From assembly GCF_026340465.1 (NCBI RefSeq), contig NZ_JAPEPC010000001.1, positions 1,116,001 through 1,180,000 on the forward strand: 64,000 bases of DNA. The letters run 5' to 3'. The notes under the pieces were generated by a model. The model made no database searches. It was not told where the DNA came from and saw only the letters and a program-made list of their open reading frames with translations. The position numbers and the translations under genes are program-made. Source of the DNA: Streptomyces sp. NBC_01306 (GTDB taxonomy: Bacteria > Actinomycetota > Actinomycetes > Streptomycetales > Streptomycetaceae). Positions 54,331-63,728 of this stretch are shown here, in pieces; the stretch's first letter is position 1, and each line of letters begins with the position of its first letter.

Positions 54331-56639
54331 GCCGGATCGGGGTTCGGCGGAGGCGGTGCGGTGGTGGCGGCCCATGCCTGCGGCGCGGAGTTCATGGTGA
54401 ACTTCAGGTGTCCCCCGCGCACCAGGTCGCTCTGGCTCAGGGAGGGCTCCGTGATGCTCCGGCCGTTGAGGGACAGCGACTGCACGTACGGCTTCGCTGC
54501 TGCTCCCGGTGCGCTGATCACCAGCGGACGGGAGGAGGCGGGAAGGCGGAGTACCGCCTTGTCGAAGAACGGGCTTCCGACCGCGTACTGGGCCGACGCG
54601 GGGTTGACCGGGTAGATACCGAGTGAGGACAGCACATACCAGGCGGACATCTGTCCGCAGTCCTCGTTGCCGCTGAGGCCGTCGGGACTGTTGGCGTAGT
54701 TCGTACGGGCGATGCGGCGCACCTGTTCCTGCGTCTTCCACGGCTGTCCGGCGTAGTCGTAGAGGTAGGCGGCCTGGTGGCTGGGCTCATTGGTGTGGTT
54801 GTTGTGGCCACCGGCGAAGTAACTGTCCAGCCAGGAAGCGAACTTCTCGTCGCCGCCCTTGAGGGCGATCAGTCCGGGGATGTCGTGCAGCACGTCGAGC
54901 GTGTACACCCACTGGTCGCCCTCGGTGAACCCTCCGTCGGCCCAGGAACCGTCGAGGTTACGGGACTGCATGAAGCCGGTGGAAGTGTTGAAGAGCTTCT
55001 TGTAGTTGTTGCTGCGCGCCAGGAACACATCGGCGTCGGCGGTCTTACCCACCTTCTTGGCGATCTGCGCGACCGCCCAGTCCTCGTAGGCGTAGTCCAG
55101 CGTGCGCGACCCGGCCTCAGAGGTGTGGTCGGCTGCGACCCAGCCGTTCTGCTTGTAGGTGGTCAGACCCGCTCTCGCCTCCACGGGTGTGCCCTGCTCG
55201 CGGTCGTGGAAGTCCAGTTCGGTGTCCCGGTCCGGTGGTGTCGTCGCGTCCTTGTACACCGCCCGGTAGGCCAGTTCGCGGTCGAATCCGGTGAAGCCCT
55301 TCGCCATGTCCTCGGCGATGATCGAGTCGGCGTTCGTGCCGACCATGATGTTGGTCTCCGTGATGTTCTTCCACATCGGCAACCAGCCGCCCTGCTGGTA
55401 GTCCTGGAGCATCGAGGTGACCATGCCGTTGACGCGTTCCGGGGCGAAGAGCGTCAAGAACGCGTTCTCCGCCCGGTAGGTGTCCCACGTCGAGTACCCG
55501 GTGTAGCTGACGCCGGAGTGGACCTTGTCGTCGTAGGCGCTGTAGTAGCGGCCATGCTCGGACATCTCCGACGGGTACTGCAGGGCGTGGTACATCGCGG
55601 TGTAGAAGACGGCCTTCTGGTCAGGCGTGGCACCCGTCAGATCGACCCGGTCGAGCTTGTCGCTCCACTGCGCCCGGGTCCTGGCCACGGTCTGCTCGAA
55701 GGTCTGGTCGTCGGGCACTTCGGCGGCGAGGTTGGCGCGTGCCTGGGCGACCGAGATGAACGAGGTCGCGATCCGGACCTGGACCTTCTGGGTACCGGAC
55801 GGGAAGCCCACGTACGCGGACACATTGCCGTCGGTGCGGTCGGCCCGGCCCTCGTACTGGGTGGCTCCCGTGGCGGTGCCGTAGCCGGCGAAGGGGGTGT
55901 CGAACCGCGCGACGAAGTACCCCTTGAAGTGGGGTGCCTTGAACGGGCCGAGGTCGCTGTCCTGCCGGTCGGGGTTGTAGCCGGTGATCTCCCGCGCTCG
56001 GGGATCGACGTGCACCTGGCCCGTGATGCCCGGCCGCGTGGCCTGCAGGACGAAATTGGACTCCGCGCCGTGCGGGTAGGTCATCCGCAGGAACCCGACC
56101 CGTGAGGTCGCTGTCATCTCCGTCCGGAGTGTCTGCCCTGCGCCCGTCTGCATGTTCACCGTGTAGCGCGCGGGCGAGGCGGTCTCGTCGGCATGGGTGA
56201 ACGCCAGCCCGCGGTCGGCCGCGGCCGTCTTCACGGCGCCGACCCCCGGCATTCCCACCACATAGCCGGAGTCGCCCATCCAGATCGCCGGCTGGTGCGT
56301 GCCGATGAAGCCGGTGATCTTCGGGTCGTTGAGGTGGTACGGAGTTCGGCTGACGTAGTTGTCCCGGGTCATCGGCGACCACCTGGTCATACCGAACGGC
56401 GGAGCCGTGCTGGGGATCATGCCGCCGTACTCGGTACTGCTGGCACCGGTCGTCCCGATGAACGGGTTGACCAGGCTCACATTCGACGATCTGCCGTCCG
56501 CCCGGCTGGTGGCGGCGAACGGCGGGAGGCACAGGGCCACGAGCGCGGTTACGATCGTGATCGTCCACGTCAGGGGCGCCGGCCCGGAGAATCGGCCGAG
56601 CCTGCGGATGCCCGAACCACGAGGTCTCTCCAGGTACAT
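54282..56639 (-). CDS. Secreted GH92 alpha-mannosidase
   Basis: A 785-residue glycoside hydrolase family 92 enzyme. An N-terminal signal sequence is visible (basic start, then TITIVTALVALCLPPFAA). The family begins at VNPFIGT; mid-protein has YSTWDTYRAENAFL, and the C-terminal active-site block reads GNEDCGQMSAWYVLSSLG, with catalytic Glu/Asp. Such exo-enzymes, usually calcium-dependent, cut alpha-1,2-linked mannose from fungal or glycoprotein mannans. The start is ATG 56639 with GGAGG six bases upstream; a 26-codon upstream extension is rejected. It lies 147 bp after the GH59 gene on the same strand, probably cotranscribed. Confidence 0.93.
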   Translation of the reverse strand: MYLERPRGSGIRRLGRFSGPAPLTWTITIVTALVALCLPPFAATSRADGRSSNVSLVNPFIGTTGASSTEYGGMIPSTAPPFGMTRWSPMTRDNYVSRTPYHLNDPKITGFIGTHQPAIWMGDSGYVVGMPGVGAVKTAAADRGLAFTHADETASPARYTVNMQTGAGQTLRTEMTATSRVGFLRMTYPHGAESNFVLQATRPGITGQVHVDPRAREITGYNPDRQDSDLGPFKAPHFKGYFVARFDTPFAGYGTATGATQYEGRADRTDGNVSAYVGFPSGTQKVQVRIATSFISVAQARANLAAEVPDDQTFEQTVARTRAQWSDKLDRVDLTGATPDQKAVFYTAMYHALQYPSEMSEHGRYYSAYDDKVHSGVSYTGYSTWDTYRAENAFLTLFAPERVNGMVTSMLQDYQQGGWLPMWKNITETNIMVGTNADSIIAEDMAKGFTGFDRELAYRAVYKDATTPPDRDTELDFHDREQGTPVEARAGLTTYKQNGWVAADHTSEAGSRTLDYAYEDWAVAQIAKKVGKTADADVFLARSNNYKKLFNTSTGFMQSRNLDGSWADGGFTEGDQWVYTLDVLHDIPGLIALKGGDEKFASWLDSYFAGGHNNHTNEPSHQAAYLYDYAGQPWKTQEQVRRIARTNYANSPDGLSGNEDCGQMSAWYVLSSLGIYPVNPASAQYAVGSPFFDKAVLRLPASSRPLVISAPGAAAKPYVQSLSLNGRSITEPSLSQSDLVRGGHLKFTMNSAPQAWAATTAPPPPNPDPAYDKGCAGCAGSRSAR

Positions 56640-56786
56640 GACACACCTCCGAGTGGCAGCGTTGTCGAAGCGATCGAGTCTCGCACGAGCGGGGACCGAG
56701 CGCGGCGGTGTCGCCACGCCGGTCCCCGATCGGGACAGCCGCGGGTCCGTGTTCCCACGGCCCCGACTGCCGGATGTTCAGCCGGT

Positions 56787-59585
56787 CTACGAGGCGAGCA
56801 CGTGGACCGGGGTGGTGGGCGCCGACATCAGGCCCGTCACCGGATCGACGCCGGCTGCGGTGAGTACCGCCCGCCCGCGCGGGACGTGCGCGCCGCAGCG
56901 CCAGTTCCCGTGCCGGTCGGCGGGTTGGCTCACGCAGGCGGCCTTGCCGGACACCGAGACGGTGATCAGTTCGCCCGGGGTGGCGGTGCCCTCGATTCGT
57001 ACCTGGCCCGCGTGGATCGAGGAATTGTCCGCCGGCTTCGCGAGCACCGGCGCGGAGACCACCTTGCCCGGCACGGTCACCAGGGCACCGGCCACGGAGG
57101 CGAAGGTGCCGCCGGATGCGGGGTTCTTCGTACCGGTGGCGGTCACCGTCATCGTGTGCTGCTTGGCGGGGTCGAGACCGGTGCGGGTGAACACCGGTGT
57201 CAGGCCGCCGCTGTTGCTGTAGAGGTCGGCAGCGGTGGGCGAGTCGCCGTCCACCGACACATTGACGATGCCGTTGCTGTCGTTGGCCATGGACTGGAGA
57301 GTGACGCCGTCCCCCCGGAAGGTGAGCGTCGCCTTGTCGCCGGCGGTGTCGTCCCACGTGTTTCCGCCGCCGGACTGCCATGAGCCGCTGTACTGCCACT
57401 GGTTCACCGCGCCGCCGATGGTGGCGTAGCTGACGTTCGTCACCGATTCCGGGGTGTGCGTGCCGGGCGGCAGCGTCACCGGGACGGCCGGATCGGTCAG
57501 CGTGCTCACCTTCAGGTTGTCGTACTGCTCTCCGGCCAGGTAGCCGCCGGCGACGAGACCGACCTTTCCGGCGGAGAAGGAGGTGTCCGTGACCGAGCCG
57601 ACCGTGGTGCCGTCGACCGAGGCGTAGATCAGCGATCCGGCGAACGTGAGTGCCAGGTTGTGCCAGGTCTTCAGCCCGGCCGCCGAGGACACGGTTCCGC
57701 CGGTCAGCGACGCCGCGGGCTTCCCGGAGCCGTCGGCGCGGTTGATCGACCAGGCGCCGGTGTCGCTGAGGGTGAGCGAGTAGTAGTGCACCCGGGACGG
57801 GTCTTCCTCCGTGCCGCCGAGATTGCTCTGGCGGCCCAGGATCCCGACCGAGCCCGGCTTGGCGTTACGCACGTCGGCGGACACCTGGTAGTTGCTCCAC
57901 GCTGCGCTGCCGCCCACCGTGTACGGGTAGGGGGTCTGGATGTTCGACTGCCACTCAAGCGGCTTGGCCGGAGTGTCCATCTGAACGCACTTACCGGCAC
58001 GGCCCGCACACGGCTCGACGGTGAACGCACCCTCCATGGTGGCCAGATAGCGGGCCTGCTGGCCCTGGGTCCCCGTGGTGAACGAGTCGGAGTAGGGCAG
58101 TGCGAGCGCCTTGCTCGCCGGTACCGCGGTGCTTCCCTTGTGCTGCCCGGTGGTGGTCGTGAACGAGTAGAGGTAGTTCGGCTGAAGGGTCATCGTCACC
58201 GTGCCGTGCGCGTCGGGCACGAGCGTCCGGCCCTGCGCGAACCACTGCGAACGGTCGCCGGAGACCAGGTTGGTACTCCAGACGTGCACGGGCCGGGTGG
58301 ACAGGCCGCCACTGACGGTGACCTTGACCGTCTGCGGGCCGGTGGCCCGGGTCGTCTCGACGACGGAACTCCAGTCCTTGCCGCCTGGCGACTTCAACGT
58401 CACGTAGCTGCCGACCTGGTCGGAGGTCTGGCCGCCCAGATAGCCGCTGGCGCCGTCCAGGTACTGCCAGCCCGGCTGCGCGAACTGCGTCGTGTGCGCG
58501 GTCACCCACGTCGACAGGCCGACGTCGTACGAGCCCGTCCACGGCTCGTTGGCCATGACCAGCCCTTGGTCGGCGAAGCCGACGTCCGGGTAGGCCGAGG
58601 CGACGACCGGCCAGTTGATGCTCGCGGTCATCCGGCCGTCGACGTAGTCGATGTTGTCGGCACGGGCCATCGGCAGACCGCCGGCGTTGTAGCTCATCGA
58701 GCCCTGTTCACTGGCCCACAGCGGCGTGTTCAGTGCCTGAGCGGCCTGCGAGGAGGGGCAGGACGTCTCCACGTTGGGGTAGTCCGAGATCGGCGTGGGG
58801 CCGTTCCACCCGCAGGGGTAGTGCTCACCGATGGCCGATACCGCCTTGGCGAAGTCCGCGTCCTGCGCCATGGCCCCGCTGACATCCGAGAACGAGCTGA
58901 CCTGATCCGCGGCCACCAACTTGACCCCGGAGAAGCCGTGCTGGTCCAGCGCGGCCCGAAGGTCCTTCCACCAGGCCGCGGTCCAGCCGCCCTTCTCGTT
59001 CCAGCCGCCCATGTAGGCGAAGGTGAGGCCGCGCTGCTTGGCGCAGCCCAGCCAGTCGGTGATGTACTGGATGCCGTTCTGCGTGTACATGCTGGAGCCG
59101 ACCCAGCCCGGTGCCGCCCAGGTCAGCCCGTAGAGCTTGATGTGGGGGTTGCGCTTCAGCGCCTGCTGGGCGAGCCAGAACTCGTACCCCGCCTGGCAGT
59201 TGATCGCTCCCCGGGTCTCTTCGATCGTCTGCTCGGCGCCGGAGGTGGTGTTCCCGTCCCCGCTGGTCTCGACCTTGAGGATCTGGAGGTTGGCGCCGTA
59301 TCCGGGCTTGAAGAGGTAGTCCAGGATCGCGTTGCGCTGTGCGGCCGGGTAGTCGGTGAGCAGCCGGGTGTTGCCACCGCCGCCGCTGATCGCGCCGAGC
59401 CCGTCGAAGGTACGGCCGGAGTCCTGGCCGTTGACCGCTATCGACGTGTCCGGCAACGCGGTTGCGCCGGCTCGGGCCGGGGCCAGCAGGACCGCCGCAG
59501 CGGCCATGATCAGGGCCAGGACGGCAGCGACGGCCACGAAGCGGTCCCCGCCACCCGCCTGCCGTTTGTCTCTGTGCGTGTACAT
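56787..59585 (-). CDS. Secreted GH59 galactocerebrosidase-like beta-galactosidase
   Basis: A 932-residue protein with a signal peptide (VAVAAVLALIMAAAAVLLAPARA). The GH59 barrel starts at GRTFDGLGAISGGGGNTRLL; the acid/base Glu is in GGWNEKG near residue 197 and the nucleophile Glu in ASEQGSMSY near 290. A concanavalin-like domain follows (roughly 500-680), then another beta-sandwich and a C-terminal Ig-like/FIVAR-type module (PVLAKPADNSSIHAG...). It probably releases beta-linked galactose from glycans or glycolipids outside the cell. ATG 59585 has AGGAG seven bases upstream. Confidence 0.9.
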   Translation of the reverse strand: MYTHRDKRQAGGGDRFVAVAAVLALIMAAAAVLLAPARAGATALPDTSIAVNGQDSGRTFDGLGAISGGGGNTRLLTDYPAAQRNAILDYLFKPGYGANLQILKVETSGDGNTTSGAEQTIEETRGAINCQAGYEFWLAQQALKRNPHIKLYGLTWAAPGWVGSSMYTQNGIQYITDWLGCAKQRGLTFAYMGGWNEKGGWTAAWWKDLRAALDQHGFSGVKLVAADQVSSFSDVSGAMAQDADFAKAVSAIGEHYPCGWNGPTPISDYPNVETSCPSSQAAQALNTPLWASEQGSMSYNAGGLPMARADNIDYVDGRMTASINWPVVASAYPDVGFADQGLVMANEPWTGSYDVGLSTWVTAHTTQFAQPGWQYLDGASGYLGGQTSDQVGSYVTLKSPGGKDWSSVVETTRATGPQTVKVTVSGGLSTRPVHVWSTNLVSGDRSQWFAQGRTLVPDAHGTVTMTLQPNYLYSFTTTTGQHKGSTAVPASKALALPYSDSFTTGTQGQQARYLATMEGAFTVEPCAGRAGKCVQMDTPAKPLEWQSNIQTPYPYTVGGSAAWSNYQVSADVRNAKPGSVGILGRQSNLGGTEEDPSRVHYYSLTLSDTGAWSINRADGSGKPAASLTGGTVSSAAGLKTWHNLALTFAGSLIYASVDGTTVGSVTDTSFSAGKVGLVAGGYLAGEQYDNLKVSTLTDPAVPVTLPPGTHTPESVTNVSYATIGGAVNQWQYSGSWQSGGGNTWDDTAGDKATLTFRGDGVTLQSMANDSNGIVNVSVDGDSPTAADLYSNSGGLTPVFTRTGLDPAKQHTMTVTATGTKNPASGGTFASVAGALVTVPGKVVSAPVLAKPADNSSIHAGQVRIEGTATPGELITVSVSGKAACVSQPADRHGNWRCGAHVPRGRAVLTAAGVDPVTGLMSAPTTPVHVLAS

Positions 59586-59647
59586 GGCTTGTCTCCTGGA
59601 GCGACGACGTCCTCATCGATGGATGACTGCTGGTCCGGCGGAATGAT

Positions 59648-59672
59648 GTGTGAAACCGATCGCTAAACACAC
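59648..59672. promoter_or_regulatory. Candidate operator upstream of the GH59 gene
   Basis: GTGTG (59648-59652) and CACAC (59668-59672) flank AAAC-CGATCG-CTAAA, an imperfect inverted repeat centred on CGATCG, 63 bp upstream of the GH59 start. It resembles LacI/ROK-type sugar-repressor sites in general form. Confidence 0.4.
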
Positions 59673-59800
59673 TTGAAACAACTAAACCAATCAGATTCGC
59701 TCAGACGCCTGAGGGTAAGCAGCCGCTCGCACGGCGTCAAGGTTTCGCACAAGTAACGTTCCGCGCAGGACTGATTGGAACGAGGCCGCATCGATCAACT

Positions 59801-60060
59801 TCACTCAGCCGTGGGCGTGTTCGGAGCATCGGTGGACCACCGAGGCCCCCGAGCGCCACGGATTCGCCGCCGGGACTTGAGGCCCTCAGTTCCGTCGGGA
59901 ACAGGCACAGATCGGCCAGGTGCCGGCGGACCGGCGGACCGGCTTGATGATGTTGTCGCCGGCTCGGGAGACGCCTCCGCCGCCGATGACCAGCGACGGG
60001 TCCACGGTCATCGACATGACGGTGAATCAGGTGTGCAGGTCGCGTACCAAGCGTGCGCGC
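59801..60060 (-). pseudogene. Decayed ROK-family sugar kinase/repressor, C-terminal fragment
   Basis: The minus strand carries DPSLVIGGGGVSRAGDNIIKPV, a ROK-family C-terminal signature, and then, in a shifted frame, RRHLADLCLFPTELRAS and VALGGL, ending near 59801 in a third frame (RWSTDAPNTPTAE then stop). At least two frameshifts are needed to join these, and no start region is recognisable. It is therefore a remnant, probably of a ROK repressor or glucokinase once linked to the glycosidase genes. Nothing else is evident between 59586 and 59800 except the GH59 promoter. Confidence 0.65.
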
Positions 60061-60089
60061 GATCGCCGCTACCCGCCGACCGGCGCTGA

Positions 60090-60340
60090 TCTCTCCCAGC
60101 CAGTACCGCCCACCGGAACAGCAAGGTCCAGGAGGCCGTCGAAGCGCGGGAGACCCTCGACGCCGCATTGTCCGCCGCCGGCATCCAGTTGTCCGCCACG
60201 GACATCCCCGTGGTCGGAGCCGATCCCCCGGTCCCGGGTGACGATGAGGACACACGGCAGGAGCGATACGCCTTGATCCACCTCCGCATCTGCTCGACCC
60301 CCTTCGTGCACCACGGCCCGCGCGCTCGCCCGCCCAGCCC
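60090..60340 (+). pseudogene. Short coding-like remnant of unknown family
   Basis: A frame open from a stop at 60087 encodes HRNSKVQEAVEARETLDAALSAAGIQL..., a helical, coding-looking segment, but it has no start codon or ribosome site at its head and dissolves into Pro/Arg-rich sequence after about 60310. It may be the body of a small Streptomyces hypothetical protein that lost its 5' end. The function is not recognised. The remainder up to 60383 shows nothing. Confidence 0.35.
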
Positions 60341-60383
60341 GTCCCAAACCCCTGCCGCTCGATCCCGCCCCCTGTCCTAGGAT

Positions 60384-62393
60384 GTGCGAGATCATCTGCG
60401 GCCCGACGGGCTTCCGTTCCGCGTCAGCGGACTGAAGAGGACATGCCCCCACCCGCACGAGCTACTTCGTGCTGCCTGGGGGCATTCCTTGCTATTCCGC
60501 GAGTCCACCGCGACCGTCGCTGCCCGCAGCCAGGAAGGGGCCCTGGCACTGCACCTGATGGAGAATTTCCAGCACGCGCTCGGCCACCGGCCCGGAGCGT
60601 CCGAGGTGCGGTCCTGGGAACGCAGCATCCCTGCCCTCACCGGTGCGCTGCTCGATGCCGGGCTCGGCGACGTCGAGATGCTGATCGAGTACACCCTCCC
60701 CCTGACCAGCAAGCGTGCCGACGTGATACTCGCCGGGGTGCACCCGTCGACCGGCGAGCCGTCGTACGTCGTGGTCGAGCTCAAGCAGTGGAGTCAGGCC
60801 TTCGCCGAGGAGGAGGACCCCCTTCTCTGCCGGATAGACGCATACCCGCGTCCCGTGCTCAACCCGATCGAGCAGGTCCGAGGGTACTGCTCCTACCTGG
60901 TCTCGTTCAACGGTGCGCTGGAGCGGACACCGGAGGCGGTGGCCGGGGTGGCGTTCCTGCACAACGCGACGGAGTTCGGCATCAGTTCCCTGCGTGAGGT
61001 CCCGGAGGACCTCCAGGGCCGTCTGTACACCGCGGAGCAGCGCGGGGCGTTTCTCGCCTTTCTGCGTTCGCGGCTCGCGCCCAAGTCCGGGGCAGGGGCC
61101 GCCGACCTGCTCGTCCAGGGCAGGACACGCCCGTCGAAGCAACTGATGGCCGTGGCGGCAGCCGAGGTCCGGGACCGCAAGCAGTTCGTCCTCCTCGACG
61201 AGCAGCGGATCGCCTATGAACTGGTCCTCTCTGCGGTGCGCAAAGCCAAGCGCTCGAACCACAAGCAGGTGGTCGTGGTGACCGGCGGCCCCGGTTCCGG
61301 CAAGAGCGTCATCGCGCTGTCGCTCCTCGGCGAGTTGTACCGGCGCGGGGTGACCGCTCTGCACGCGACCGGTTCGGCGTCGTTCACCAAGACGATGCGC
61401 AAGATCGCCGGCGCCCGGAAGCCCGAGGTGCAAAGGCTGTTCATGTACTTCAACAGCTTCATGGCGGCGGAGCCCAACGACCTGGATGTCCTCATCTGCG
61501 ACGAGGCCCACCGGCTCCGTAAGACGTCCGCCAACCGCTACACCAAGGCCGCTCTGCGCACCGACCGACCCCAGGTGGCGGAACTGATCGACGCGGCCCG
61601 GGTGCCGGTGTTCCTGCTCGACCAGCACCAGGTGGTGCGGCCCGGCGAGATGGGTACCAAGGAGCAGATCAAGGACGCCGCCGCCGCGCAGGGCCTCGAC
61701 TGCGTCGTGGTGGAGCTGGACAGCCAGTTCCGCTGCGGCGGCAGCGAAGCCTATGTGCAGTGGGTCGCGAACCTGCTCGGTCTTGAGAGCGACGAGCCGA
61801 CCGTCTGGGAGCCGGACGGCAAGGTGGAGCTGCTGCTCGCCGACAGCCCGCAGGAGTTGGAGGACTTCCTCGTCGCCCGCCGCGATGAAGGCCAGGGGAA
61901 GAAGTACAGCGCGCGCATGACGGCCGGGTACTGCTGGAAGTGGACCACGAGGATCACACCTGAGATGTCCGAGCTGCCCCGCGACGTCGTCATCGATGAC
62001 TGGTCACGGCCCTGGAACGTTCCCGGCGACCGGTCCCTGTTCGGCGCCCCGTCGGCACCGCTCTGGGCCAACGATCCGGCCGGTTTCGGCCAGGTGGGCT
62101 GTGTATACACCGCCCAGGGCTTCGAGTACGACTGGTCAGGCGTGATCATGGGCCCGGACCTGGTGTGGCGCACCGACCAGTGGGTGGTGAACCGTAATGC
62201 TTCAAAGGATCCGATCTTCACAAAGGCGACCCCGGGCGCCGAGGTCCACCGGCTCATCCGCAACACGTACAAGGTGCTGCTGACCCGCGGGATGGTCGGG
62301 ACGATGATCTACTCCACGGATCCTGAGACCCGCGAGAAGCTGCGCTCGCTCGTCCACCCGGAGACAGGAGCCAAGGTGGCTGTTCACGCGTGA
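60384..62393 (+). CDS. DUF2075 (Schlafen-like) helicase with N-terminal PD-(D/E)XK-like domain
   Basis: A protein of up to 669 residues. The N-terminal part has RADVILAG followed 14 residues later by VVVELKQW, the D...ExK layout of a PD-(D/E)XK nuclease. The central part has Walker A GGPGSGKS, Walker B ICDEAHRL and the conserved QFRCGGS. The C-terminal part has GFEYDWSGVIMGPDL and LLTRGMVGTMIYS, typical of DUF2075. The start is uncertain: GTG 60384 opens the frame, but homology begins around TTG 60489, which has GGGGG six bases upstream. Nucleic-acid processing, possibly anti-phage, is inferred; a decayed PglY/BrxC-like gene directly downstream supports a defence context. Confidence 0.85.
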   Translation: MRDHLRPDGLPFRVSGLKRTCPHPHELLRAAWGHSLLFRESTATVAARSQEGALALHLMENFQHALGHRPGASEVRSWERSIPALTGALLDAGLGDVEMLIEYTLPLTSKRADVILAGVHPSTGEPSYVVVELKQWSQAFAEEEDPLLCRIDAYPRPVLNPIEQVRGYCSYLVSFNGALERTPEAVAGVAFLHNATEFGISSLREVPEDLQGRLYTAEQRGAFLAFLRSRLAPKSGAGAADLLVQGRTRPSKQLMAVAAAEVRDRKQFVLLDEQRIAYELVLSAVRKAKRSNHKQVVVVTGGPGSGKSVIALSLLGELYRRGVTALHATGSASFTKTMRKIAGARKPEVQRLFMYFNSFMAAEPNDLDVLICDEAHRLRKTSANRYTKAALRTDRPQVAELIDAARVPVFLLDQHQVVRPGEMGTKEQIKDAAAAQGLDCVVVELDSQFRCGGSEAYVQWVANLLGLESDEPTVWEPDGKVELLLADSPQELEDFLVARRDEGQGKKYSARMTAGYCWKWTTRITPEMSELPRDVVIDDWSRPWNVPGDRSLFGAPSAPLWANDPAGFGQVGCVYTAQGFEYDWSGVIMGPDLVWRTDQWVVNRNASKDPIFTKATPGAEVHRLIRNTYKVLLTRGMVGTMIYSTDPETREKLRSLVHPETGAKVAVHA

Positions 62394-62396
62394 TCT

Positions 62397-62735
62397 GCGG
62401 GACTACGTGGTCAAGGGTGGCTACGGGACAACTTCGACGAGGCTCTGGGGCTGATCAAGGCCGCGCTGGACGTCACACTCCAAGACGGCCTATCTGTGCG
62501 GCTCGTTCGGTTCGAGTAAGTCGCACCCCATGGCGGTGCTGCACGCACTGCTGAGCGGCAGCACCGCCGCCGGGTCCCGCAACGGCCTCGACCCATGCTG
62601 ACCAAGCACGCCTGGCTCGGCTGCCAAGAACTTCCTGCTCGCGCCGTACCACATGGTCGGGGTCGAGGCCCTGGCGCAGCGGGTCCTGGGCAGCTAGGTC
62701 AGCCACGCCGCACGCTCCCACCCATGCCATGCCCA
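62397..62735 (+). pseudogene. Decayed PglY/BrxC-like phage-defence ATPase fragment
   Basis: Three frames together give LRDYVVKGGYG / DNFDEALGLIKAALD / KTAYLCGSFGSSKSH (Walker A), MAVLHALLSGSTAA, LTKHAWLG / AKNFLLAPYHMVGVEAL, then VSHAARSHP. This is the order of motifs near the N-terminus of PglY/BrxC ATPases of Pgl/BREX systems. At least three frameshifts and in-frame stops break it, and the rest of the usual >1000-residue protein is missing. Sequence from about 62736 to 62893 shows no recognisable gene. Confidence 0.7.
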
Positions 62736-62893
62736 GCACGAGGCTGTGTGGGGGCTGGGAAGTCGATCACGATGAGGCGACGCAACCCCGCGATCCACCA
62801 CATCGTCACGGACCTCGGCCGTTTACGGAACAGGAGAAGGCGTCAGCCGGCTGGCCGGCTCCGTGCGCACCACGGCCCTGTCCACCATGCGGG

Positions 62894-63553
62894 TCACGTT
62901 CCCGTGGTCGGCGCATCGTCCGAGACTGTCCGCTGCACCTGACCGCCATCGGCGGCCACCACTCCCAGAAGTACCTCGCTGAGCGTGGCCATGTCAGCGG
63001 CCATGTCGATGTCCGGGTCGAGGAGCCATTGCAGCTGGAGGCCGTCGACCGCCGCCAGCAGGATCCGCGCCGCCCAGTCCGCGTCAGGTGTACTGCGCTC
63101 GGCCCCGAGGTCCTGCCGGTGTTCGACGCCGTCGGTCAGCAGACCGCCCAGGCTCTCGCGAAGGCGGGGGTAGCGCTCGGTGAAGTAGGCATGGGCCGGG
63201 TGGTCAGGTTCGGCCGCCGCGGCGGCAACGTCCAGGAAGAGCTTGACCAGGCCGGGCGTCGTGGCGTTGTGGGCGAGGAGTTCGAATGCCGCCTTCGGAT
63301 CACTGCCGGCATCCCCGAACGCGGTCCGATCGGCCTTCTCCCGCGCCTGCAGGACGGCGGTGAACAGTTCCTCGCGGCTGCCGAAGTGGTGCATGACCCC
63401 GGCATCGGTCATGCCTACACGCTGGGCGATGTCCCGCACGGAAACGCCACGGCTCCCGGCCTCCGTATAGGCGGCCAGGGCGGCGTCGATGATCTGCTCC
63501 CGCCTGGCGACGGTCTTGCGGTAGGGGCCCCTGGGGCTGCGGCTGCTCACCAC
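62894..63553 (-). CDS. TetR-family transcriptional regulator
   Basis: A 219-residue repressor. The N-terminal helix-turn-helix runs from RREQIIDAALAAY to VRDIAQRVGMTDAGVMHHFGSREELF (residues about 18-62), followed by an all-helical ligand domain. It starts at GTG 63553 (or GTG 63550) and is divergent from the GH3 beta-glucosidase across 175 bp that contains a perfect 10-bp-arm palindrome. Autoregulation and repression of the glucosidase are inferred. The ligand is unknown. Confidence 0.93.
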   Translation of the reverse strand: MVSSRSPRGPYRKTVARREQIIDAALAAYTEAGSRGVSVRDIAQRVGMTDAGVMHHFGSREELFTAVLQAREKADRTAFGDAGSDPKAAFELLAHNATTPGLVKLFLDVAAAAAEPDHPAHAYFTERYPRLRESLGGLLTDGVEHRQDLGAERSTPDADWAARILLAAVDGLQLQWLLDPDIDMAADMATLSEVLLGVVAADGGQVQRTVSDDAPTTGT

Positions 63554-63587
63554 GCGAGTCTAGGCCGCCGAGCGAGCCTCCCTGTCG

Positions 63588-63610
63588 AAAACATTGACAC
63601 TCAATGTTTT
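63588..63610. promoter_or_regulatory. Perfect palindromic operator between TetR and GH3 genes
   Basis: AAAACATTGA (63588-63597) and TCAATGTTTT (63601-63610) are exact reverse complements separated by CAC, a typical TetR-family site. It overlaps a TTGACA (63594-63599) that could be the -35 of the GH3 promoter, so binding would block transcription. It lies 34 bp before the TetR start and 119 bp before the GH3 start. Confidence 0.75.
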
Positions 63611-63728
63611 TAATTCCATGCTGACCGGGTCAGATCCTCAGCTCCCCTGCGCAGCGATGTGCTGCTCGCCGCTCCGTCGCCGGGGCCTCCTCAGCCCTCC
63701 TCCTGCGGCTTCACAGAAACGGACCCCC

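Noticed and set aside
62740-62790. GAGKS-like peptide suggesting another ATPase
   Set aside because: It is a short chance match in a region with no surrounding ATPase motifs or coding character.
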